The notes under the pieces were generated by a model, which searched no databases, was not told where the DNA came from, and was given only the letters and a program-made list of their open reading frames with translations. DNA of 64,000 nt from Larkinella knui (GTDB lineage Bacteria; Bacteroidota; Bacteroidia; Cytophagales; Spirosomataceae). Both the position numbers and the translations under genes were made by a program. The DNA lies in assembly GCF_003858645.1 (NCBI RefSeq), contig NZ_RQJP01000007.1, positions 310,001 through 374,000 on the forward strand, in the 5' to 3' direction. Below, piece by piece: positions 58,622 to 64,000 of this stretch (positions are counted from its first letter, which is position 1; each line of letters begins with the position of its first letter).

Positions 58622-59791
58622 CCGAACTTCGACCCGCCGGTTTTTCCGTTTGTTCTCCTCCGTATCGTTCGTTGCAATCGGCTGCGTCTGGCCGTATCCT
58701 TTATACTGAAGGCGGTTTTCGGGAATTCCGTTGGTAATCAGATACGACATGATCACCCGGGCACGGTTTTCGGAAAGGGCCAGATTCAGCCTTGGATCGC
58801 CCACGTTGTCGGTATGTCCCGCAATTTCGATCTTTAAACCCGGACGGCTTTTCAACAAGGCAACCAGTTGATTCAATTGGGGATATGATTCAGGACGCAG
58901 TAAATAACTGCTCTGGTCGAAATAGACGTTGTTGAGCGTAACCGGTTTTCCCGCGGTCAGTGTCGATAAGTCCGTGTTAACCGGCGCAGAAGGCACCGGA
59001 GTGGCTGGTTTTACCGCCGGAGCTGCCGGTTTTGGCTCTGAAACTACCGGCGGAGTCGTTGGCGTTGGGGCCGACACCACCGGTGGCGAGGTCGTCGTGG
59101 GGGGCGTCACGACCGGTGGTGTGGTCGATGACGGCACCGGTTCTGTGATTGGCGGAGTTTCGGCTACGACCGGATTTTTGGCCCGCTGCAACCGGATGGT
59201 AATATCGTGCTGATCTTTAACGTCAACCGTATAGTCGTAGGGCTGATAGCCGGCGACCTCCACCGTAAACCGGATTTTCTGGCCAAATTCGGCCAGGAAA
59301 GTAAATCGTCCCTCACGCGGTGGGCCCGTCATGATCACCCGTTTCCCGTTAAATTCCTGAATCTGCACATTCATCTTCTGCCGGATCAGCTGTTTCGTCT
59401 CGTAATCAACCACGGTTACATTCACGGGCGATTCGGCAGAAAGCTCCCGTTCCATTTCCAGTACGATCGTTTGCCTGGTTTGTTCCTGGTCGGCTACGCG
59501 GTCGAGACGAAGAATTTTCTGGACAGGCCGGTATCCGGTATAGTTGGCATCGAGCCGGTAAACCGCCCCGGCCGGGAGCGAAACCGTATAGGAACCCAAC
59601 TGCAAAGTGCCGCGCTGAACTTTGCGGGTGGTTTCGTTGGTGATCGTCAGCGTAGCCGGAATGAGCCGGCCACTCCGTTCTTTGGTTTCAATCCGAACGG
59701 TATATTCTTCAACCGGATTTGTCTGCCCGGCACAAACAAGAGCCTGCAGAATCAGGACTAGTGAAACTATTGAAGCGTTAAAACCTTTCAT
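58607..59791 (-). CDS. OmpA-family cell-wall-binding protein with Pro/Thr-rich linker
   Basis: A 394-residue exported protein: signal peptide SIVSLVLILQALVCAG, two beta-rich CarboxypepD_reg/PEGA-like repeats (VRIETKERSGRLIPATLTIT; VNVTVVDYETKQLIRQKMNV), a Pro/Thr/Val-rich linker (about 210-270) and a C-terminal OmpA domain (LNNVYFDQSSYLLRPESYPQ, IEIAGHTDNVGDPRLNLALS, ENRARVIMSYLITNGIPENR, RRVEVRLL) that binds peptidoglycan. It lies downstream of the DUF5723 outer-membrane gene; both have the same strand, with a 12-base gap. The 3' end overlaps the response regulator. Confidence 0.9.
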   Translation of the reverse strand: MKGFNASIVSLVLILQALVCAGQTNPVEEYTVRIETKERSGRLIPATLTITNETTRKVQRGTLQLGSYTVSLPAGAVYRLDANYTGYRPVQKILRLDRVADQEQTRQTIVLEMERELSAESPVNVTVVDYETKQLIRQKMNVQIQEFNGKRVIMTGPPREGRFTFLAEFGQKIRFTVEVAGYQPYDYTVDVKDQHDITIRLQRAKNPVVAETPPITEPVPSSTTPPVVTPPTTTSPPVVSAPTPTTPPVVSEPKPAAPAVKPATPVPSAPVNTDLSTLTAGKPVTLNNVYFDQSSYLLRPESYPQLNQLVALLKSRPGLKIEIAGHTDNVGDPRLNLALSENRARVIMSYLITNGIPENRLQYKGYGQTQPIATNDTEENKRKNRRVEVRLLDG

Positions 59792-59803
59792 GTCGCACGG
59801 TTG

Positions 59804-61249
59804 CTACGGTTTTCTGCGCAGGCTTGCAACGGCCAGTCCGGCATAGACATCCGCCCCGCGCGGACTCAATTTGTTGGAATTACTACCAATCATCCCAAAC
59901 AAATTATCGGTTCCCAGAAAAACCGGTCCGACCCGGATGGAAGCACCAGCCATAAATGCATTATTGAGTACCACCAGCGGAATGGCCACCCCGAAAGCGG
60001 AGGTTTCCAGACGGGGCGTCACCGCAATCAACGAAGGCTGGCGAATCGAAATGGCGTCTTTAGACCGCAAGTCCTGAAGGATTGTACCGGTGACGTACAG
60101 CCCGCTTCCCAGGTTTATATCGGCATTTACCGAAAGCGCCGTCGGTAGACCTGAGGTAAACCGCCCCCGGTTATTGGCTTCGGTCAGGTTCAATTTCGTG
60201 CGGAGTACGTCGGCGATGCCTTCGCTGCCGCTGGCGTTATTGAAATCGCTGGACGTAAACCGCTGATTGGTCGTATTGACCGAATACTGTTGTACATACT
60301 GGTCGTCGCGGTACCGGACCGAACCAAGATCGGTAATGGCAACGCCCAGGCGGAAGGCGTAATCGGCCGGATTATCGGCCGATTTGAGCTGATACGAAAA
60401 ACCCAGATCGGCTCCCCAGCCTCTGCCGGGATTATTGCCGTCGAAAAGCTGACGCAGGGTCACGGAGCGGCCCCGGTCTTGCAAATAGGTCGTATATCCC
60501 AGATCGGCGTTGAGCTGATCGACCTGCATGTAATAGGAGTTCGACTGGGCCGTGTCGGACAGGACGCGGTAGGAAAGTCCGTTGTTCCGCAGATAACCGG
60601 CCGTTATACCCTGCAGGCGTTTCACCGTGACGCCGACCGAAAGTTGCTGGTACTCATTCTGAATGAGGGCCGCAGCCAGTGTCAAACCCAGTTCGGCGTA
60701 TGTATTGGTGTTGATATTGAACAGGTTGTCCCGACTCGGAATATTGTACAGTTTTTCGTCTTCCAGACCCGCCCGCACCACCGACATGAGCGATTCGGAC
60801 GCGTTTTTGATCTGTGCGGTGGCCCGAAGCCGGGTCGTTAAACCGATGGCGGCCCGATCTCCGAGTTGAACCATCAGTGACGGTCCGCGCAAATCCGTCC
60901 AGGCCGTCGCATTTTTGCGTTTCCCGTTGTTTATTTCTTCCAGGTATTCGGGACGAAACAACACCGCACCATCGGACAGCTTATATTGGCCGGGGACGCG
61001 TTTGAGCACCAGCGAAGTCAGCGAGAAAGGCGCTTTGTAGCGAACGTAATTGTTGTCAAGGTGAGCATTACCGGCCCCGATGTTGAAATAAAAACCGTAT
61101 TTGGAGTCCGTAGCAAAAGCGGGATTCAGATAAATACTTTGCGTACCACCGTAGGAACTGGGTGCTACGCCCAGAAAATTTTGGGCAAAAACCGAAGAGG
61201 TAAAAAAGAATAAAAACGCAAAACGCAGTAGGCGAAACCCCATAAGCAA
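59804..61249 (-). CDS. DUF5723 family outer-membrane protein
   Basis: A 481-residue beta-rich protein with signal peptide FRLLRFAFLFFFTSSVFAQ. The mature N-terminus NFLGVAPSSYGGTQSIYLNP, then FATDSKYGFYFNIGAGNAHL, is typical of DUF5723 proteins, predicted outer-membrane barrels of Bacteroidota. Many alternate short strands (GDRAAIGLTTRLRATAQIKN, YQQLSVGVTVKRLQGITAGY) fit a barrel. The start may be the third codon Met (61243). It forms a unit with the OmpA-like gene downstream, suggesting a joint envelope function. Confidence 0.8.
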   Translation of the reverse strand: MLMGFRLLRFAFLFFFTSSVFAQNFLGVAPSSYGGTQSIYLNPAFATDSKYGFYFNIGAGNAHLDNNYVRYKAPFSLTSLVLKRVPGQYKLSDGAVLFRPEYLEEINNGKRKNATAWTDLRGPSLMVQLGDRAAIGLTTRLRATAQIKNASESLMSVVRAGLEDEKLYNIPSRDNLFNINTNTYAELGLTLAAALIQNEYQQLSVGVTVKRLQGITAGYLRNNGLSYRVLSDTAQSNSYYMQVDQLNADLGYTTYLQDRGRSVTLRQLFDGNNPGRGWGADLGFSYQLKSADNPADYAFRLGVAITDLGSVRYRDDQYVQQYSVNTTNQRFTSSDFNNASGSEGIADVLRTKLNLTEANNRGRFTSGLPTALSVNADINLGSGLYVTGTILQDLRSKDAISIRQPSLIAVTPRLETSAFGVAIPLVVLNNAFMAGASIRVGPVFLGTDNLFGMIGSNSNKLSPRGADVYAGLAVASLRRKP

Positions 61250-61264
61250 TCAGGTTAGAAAGTA

Positions 61265-61304
61265 ATGATGGATCAGGACGGGACGGCCCGTCCTGATCCA
61301 TCAT
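61265..61304 (-). terminator. Terminator of the NifU gene
   Basis: Perfect 18-base arms (ATGATGGATCAGGACGGG, 61265-61282; complement 61287-61304) around a tetraloop, three bases past the NifU stop codon. It has little T-run, and may insulate the DUF5723 gene downstream. Confidence 0.75.
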
Positions 61305-61307
61305 TCT

Positions 61308-61910
61308 TTAAACGCCTTCGGCTTCGACTTGTTTTACTTCCGGCACTAAACGCGTCAATAGATTTTCAATTCCGGCTTTCAGCGTCAGTGTCGAGGAAGG
61401 GCAACCGCTGCACGAACCTTGCAGCAAGACTTTGACGGTTCCGTTTTCATCATCGAAGGAGTGGAAGCTAATGGCTCCGCCGTCGGACTCAACGGCCGGG
61501 CGAATGTATTGATCCAGCACCGACTTGATTTTTTGAACAGTTGGCGAATCCGCTTCCAGTTTTGTGGTGTTGTCGTCAATCGTCTGTTGGGCAAAAACCG
61601 GCTTCTGTTCGTTAAAATAAGCCTTGATGTATTGTTTTAGCTCAACCAGTACATCTTCCCATTCGGTTTCATCGTCTTTTGTAACCGTAATGAAATTGCT
61701 GGCAATAAATACGCGTTTCACGAAATCAAAGCCAAACAAAGCGACGACCAACGGGGAGTTTTTGCCATTGATGAGGGCTTCCGACGCATCGGCGTAATCG
61801 AACGAAAGGCCTTCGGGCGCTAGCGGGAAGTTCACCACGAACTTCATGGAGTTGGGATTCGGGCTGCTTTCCGTATAGAGCGAGGTAGCAGGATATAGCG
61901 TACTGGTCAT
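61308..61910 (-). CDS. NifU-type Fe-S cluster carrier
   Basis: A 200-residue two-domain protein. The N-terminal Nfu_N-like domain (about 12-95) shows ESSPNPNSMKFVVNFPLAPE and SPLVVALFGFDFVKRVFIAS. The C-terminal NifU domain (about 120-195) shows IKSVLDQYIRPAVESDGGAI, VLLQGSCSGCPSSTLTLKAG and IENLLTRLVPEVKQVE, with the CxxC cluster ligands. It delivers iron-sulfur clusters to client proteins. It has its own terminator. Confidence 0.93.
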   Translation of the reverse strand: MTSTLYPATSLYTESSPNPNSMKFVVNFPLAPEGLSFDYADASEALINGKNSPLVVALFGFDFVKRVFIASNFITVTKDDETEWEDVLVELKQYIKAYFNEQKPVFAQQTIDDNTTKLEADSPTVQKIKSVLDQYIRPAVESDGGAISFHSFDDENGTVKVLLQGSCSGCPSSTLTLKAGIENLLTRLVPEVKQVEAEGV

Positions 61911-61986
61911 TGTTGTATCATTTCAATTGTGAATCAAAACCGTTACCGGAGAAACAGCAGTCGGGATTGATTAGTTTGCCGACAAT

Positions 61987-62017
61987 AAAAAACCTGTCCG
62001 GGTATTCCCAGACAGGT
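61987..62017 (-). terminator. Terminator of rplU-rpmA
   Basis: Stem ACCTGTC / GACAGGT (61992-61998, 62011-62017), extended by GGG/CCC, followed on the minus strand by a run of T (A at 61987-61992). It lies just past the rpmA stop. Confidence 0.8.
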
Positions 62018-62053
62018 CTTTAGGTCGTTGTGATCCGGAATGGAATCAAAAAG

Positions 62054-62362
62054 TTAGTCAGCCACCGGTGCTTCAACCACGGCCGGAGCCGCTTCAACAA
62101 CCGCTGCTTCCGGTGTGATAATGCTCACGAATGAACGACCGCCTTTGCCTTTCCGGAATTGGACGGAACCATCGACCAGCGCAAAAAGCGTGTGATCCCG
62201 GCCGATGCCGACGTTTTTGTCGGGGTGATGTTTGGTGCCGCGTTGACGAACGATGATGTTACCGGCAATGGCCGACTGACCACCGAACAGTTTCACACCC
62301 AAGCGTTTGCTCATCGAATCGCGGCCGTTCCTTGAACTACCTACACCTTTCTTGTGTGCCAT
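62054..62362 (-). CDS. rpmA: 50S ribosomal protein L27
   Basis: A 102-residue protein: [20 protein letters not shown] with the conserved N-terminal tail near the peptidyl transferase centre, then [40 protein letters not shown] and [17 protein letters not shown]. The body of L27 ends near residue 86; a further Ala/Val/Pro/Glu-rich tail ([17 protein letters not shown]) is an extension. It follows rplU in an operon interrupted by a palindromic repeat. Confidence 0.97.
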   Translation of the reverse strand: MAHKKGVGSSRNGRDSMSKRLGVKLFGGQSAIAGNIIVRQRGTKHHPDKNVGIGRDHTLFALVDGSVQFRKGKGGRSFVSIITPEAAVVEAAPAVVEAPVAD

Positions 62363-62372
62363 TTTTTAGAAA

Positions 62373-62449
62373 GTTTACGGTTTACGGATATGGTTTACGG
62401 TTGGTGGACACCTGCTGGCGTCGGCTCCCAGTAAACCGTAGCTGTAAAC
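62373..62449. repeat. GTTTACGG-arm palindromic repeat between rplU and rpmA
   Basis: Left arm: tandem GTTTACGG units (62373-62399). Right arm: GTAAACCGTAGCTGTAAAC (62431-62449). The tip is degenerate (TTGGTGGACACCTGC / GGCGTCGGCTCCC) but keeps GCGTCGGC where other copies have GCGTCAGCC. It lies inside a two-gene ribosomal operon. Confidence 0.65.
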
Positions 62450-62453
62450 GATT

Positions 62454-62765
62454 TTATACGGTTATGTCTTCAATTAATACTTTGGTCAAATACTGACGGT
62501 GGCCGTTTTTCTTCTTGTAGCCTTTCCGACGTTTCTTTTTAAAGACGATCACTTTTTCGCCTTTCAGGTGTTCCAGAATTTTACCGGAAACCTGAGCGCC
62601 TTCGACGGTCGGGGCGCCTACCGAAATGGTCCCGTCATTATCGACAAGTAAAACCTTGTCGAACACAAGTGCAGCGTCCGTGTCGCCTTCCAACCGGTGG
62701 GTGAAGACGTATCGGCCCTTTTCAACTTTAAATTGCTGCCCTGCGATCTCTACGATTGCATACAT
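62454..62765 (-). CDS. rplU: 50S ribosomal protein L21
   Basis: A 103-residue protein: MYAIVEIAGQQFKVEKGRYV, VFDKVLLVDNDGTISVGAPT, VIVFKKKRRKGYKKKNGHRQ and the end LTKVLIEDITV are diagnostic of L21. It binds 23S rRNA and is encoded upstream of rpmA, the usual order. A TATATTTG promoter box lies 39 bases upstream on the minus strand. Confidence 0.97.
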   Translation of the reverse strand: MYAIVEIAGQQFKVEKGRYVFTHRLEGDTDAALVFDKVLLVDNDGTISVGAPTVEGAQVSGKILEHLKGEKVIVFKKKRRKGYKKKNGHRQYLTKVLIEDITV

Positions 62766-62803
62766 GATTGATACAGAAAATGTTGTTTCTCAGAAATGAG
62801 GTG

Positions 62804-62835
62804 CAAATATAGGAGTTTTTGTTTGAAAAAAGAAA
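62804..62835 (-). promoter_or_regulatory. Promoter of rplU-rpmA
   Basis: On the minus strand TATATTTG (62804-62811) is a perfect -7 box; TTTC (62832-62835) is 20 bases upstream as the -33 box. Transcription would start about 30 bases before the rplU ATG. Confidence 0.55.
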
Positions 62836-63046
62836 CCAGAACCTTCTATTCGATAGAAATGTTAAATTAGCAGGAAACGCGCTGGTTATTTGTTGGTTAG
62901 CACGGATTTTGTACAGGATTTTTGGGTAAAACGGCTCGCAGAACGTAGGAAGGGCAAGCCGTAGGTTACCTTGCCGGAAGCAAGTACGGTTTTCGGCTGT
63001 GTACCGTCCTACGGAACGATTTTTTCCGACTCTAACTCAATACCCT

Positions 63047-63676
63047 ATGAAAGCATGGATAAGCCTGCTTGCTGTGCTGATGATTGCGGCAGCGGCCACG
63101 TTTGCTCCGGCGCCCCCCTTTGCCGACCAGAAAGTGTATGCCATTGGTGACGTTGTTCTGGATTTTAAATTGAAAAATGTTGATGGTCGCATGGTTTCGC
63201 TGAGCGATTATAAAAACGGGAAAGGGGTCATTATTGTCTTTACGACCAACCACTGTCCGTTTTCGAAAGCCTACGAAGAGCGCATGATTGCGCTCGACCG
63301 CAAATATGCTCCCCAGAACTTCCCGGTTATTGCCATTCAGCCCAATGACCCGAGTGCTTATACGGAGGACTCGTTTGAGAATATGAAAATACGGGCGCAG
63401 GAGAAAAATTACTCGTTCCCGTATTTGTCAGACGATACCCAGAGTGTGGCTCACGCGTTTGGGGCAACCCGGACACCGGAAGTGTTTGTGCTGAAACGCT
63501 CCGGTGATCACTTCACCGTGGAATATACCGGAGCCATCGACGATAGTCCGCAGATCGCTTCGGGCGTGAAGAGGCCGTATGTCGAAGAGGCCGTCGGCAA
63601 CCTGCTGGTTGGTCGTCCGGTTGTCCTGACCACCACCAAAGCCATCGGGTGCGCCATCAAATGGAAAAGCATTTGA
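63047..63676 (+). CDS. Secreted thioredoxin-fold (redoxin-type) protein
   Basis: A 209-residue protein: signal-like helix MKAWISLLAVLMIAAAATFA, then a redoxin domain with FKLKNVDGRMVSLSDYKNGK, VFTTNHCPFSKAYEERMIAL and YLSDDTQSVAHAFGATRTPE. Only one cysteine sits in the active-site loop (NHCPFS), typical of a thioredoxin-like family seen in many Bacteroidota that ends with GCAIKW, as here (IGCAIKWK), giving a second cysteine at the C-terminus. The reductant and substrate are unknown. ATG 63047 begins at the signal; the earlier frame start (62999) adds unlike residues. Confidence 0.85.
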   Translation: MKAWISLLAVLMIAAAATFAPAPPFADQKVYAIGDVVLDFKLKNVDGRMVSLSDYKNGKGVIIVFTTNHCPFSKAYEERMIALDRKYAPQNFPVIAIQPNDPSAYTEDSFENMKIRAQEKNYSFPYLSDDTQSVAHAFGATRTPEVFVLKRSGDHFTVEYTGAIDDSPQIASGVKRPYVEEAVGNLLVGRPVVLTTTKAIGCAIKWKSI

Positions 63677-63746
63677 AAATGCAGCCGGAAGAGTTGGCAT
63701 TGCTTTTGTCGAAGGCTTCGTACAAACCAATCAATCAGTACTTGCT

Positions 63747-64000
63747 ATGAAAAAGGTGATCATGACGTTCAAACAGGTTCGGATGCTGGCCGGAGCCGCT
63801 TTAGTTGTAGCTTCGTTATCGCTGACCGCTTGCCAAAGTGATGGGAAAAACGAATCCCGCACGGAAGACGCAATGGAGAAAACGGGTGACGCTGTCGAAG
63901 CGGATGCCAAAGAAGCCGGTGATAAAATGGAGGCCAAAGGCGACGAAGCAGCCGCCGATTTTCGGGAAGAACGCGACAAGGCCGTGGCTAACATGAAAGA
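63747..64000 (+). CDS. Putative lipoprotein, N-terminal part (runs off the window)
   Basis: Only the first 84 codons are visible. A start region MKKVIMTFKQVRMLAGAALV is followed by a lipobox ASLSLTACQS, then a highly charged helical segment with repeated Asp-Ala-Glu/Lys groups (EDAMEKTGDAVEADAKEAGD, EAKGDEAAADFREERDKAVA). This resembles small stress-related coiled-coil lipoproteins, but the end is missing, so I give no function. It lies 70 bases downstream of the thioredoxin-like gene on the same strand. Confidence 0.65.
   Translation, partial: MKKVIMTFKQVRMLAGAALVVASLSLTACQSDGKNESRTEDAMEKTGDAVEADAKEAGDKMEAKGDEAAADFREERDKAVANMK

Overview
The window looks like chromosomal DNA from a member of the Bacteroidota, most probably the Cytophagales / Spirosomaceae (Spirosoma-Larkinella type). 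The evidence is: a gliding-motility gene (gldG); secreted proteins ending in type IX secretion sorting domains (4498-5856) or a gliding-associated CHU_C domain (55230-57629); several Bacteroidota-restricted families (DUF4834, DUF5723, DUF4369, probably DUF4833); a CarB that lacks its C-terminal allosteric domain; and promoters of the Bacteroidota form TTTG-N19-TAnnTTTG, with no clear Shine-Dalgarno sequences. G+C is moderately high by eye (a little over half), apart from a few AT-rich islands. No rRNA, tRNA, CRISPR array, prophage or insertion sequence was recognised. The strain assignment is inference.

Layout. 1-6500: the tail of an AraC regulator, an AI-2E-type membrane protein, a secreted DmpA-type aminopeptidase, a stand-alone response regulator, an O-methyltransferase-like enzyme, a PKD/T9SS secreted protein and a DUF4833-like protein. 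6658-18232: housekeeping genes (gldG, dnaN, a SNF2 helicase, GtrA, purK-purE, a LysM protein, a Dabb protein, a PyrR-like phosphoribosyltransferase). 18420-23621: small regulatory modules. These are a divergent SDR/HxlR pair and a translationally coupled pair made of an RsbQ/KAI2/D14-type alpha/beta hydrolase and a PAS histidine kinase, which I consider the most interesting functional unit here. 23781-31781: two tandem M14 carboxypeptidase paralogues (the second has lost every zinc ligand), a Tat-exported sugar-phosphate-isomerase-like protein, a MacB-like ABC transporter with a histidine-rich loop, and purN. 31947-42697: a PIN toxin-antitoxin pair, carB, a methyltransferase, a lipoprotein followed by a class D beta-lactamase, gamma-glutamyltransferase, a GNAT protein and a secreted esterase. 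42827-47348: a complete MarR-TolC-EmrA-EmrB efflux operon with a readable promoter and a palindromic operator. 47550-64000: DUF418 and DUF4369 proteins, an AT-rich polytopic membrane protein, recG, a large CHU_C adhesin-like protein, a second response regulator, an OmpA/DUF5723 envelope pair, NifU, rplU-rpmA, a thioredoxin-like protein and the start of a lipoprotein.

Between genes there is a second layer of structure. Many junctions carry long inverted repeats. Some are ordinary bidirectional terminators. Others belong to dispersed families: one has a GGCTGACGC / GCGTCAGCC hairpin tip and arms built from GTTTACGG-like 7-8-mers; another is built from CTCTG units ending in GAAACAAC. They fill the gaps purK-purE, purE-lysM, gldG-dnaN, the M14 pair, the TIM-barrel/ABC gap and rplU-rpmA, and look like a repeat system of this genome rather than parts of single genes.

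Functional links: purK, purE and purN cover two purine steps but are in separate units, and carB feeds pyrimidine and arginine synthesis. The efflux operon, the beta-lactamase and the HxlR/SDR pair suggest adaptation to toxic compounds. The many secreted peptidases, esterases and isomerases fit a polymer-degrading environmental lifestyle.
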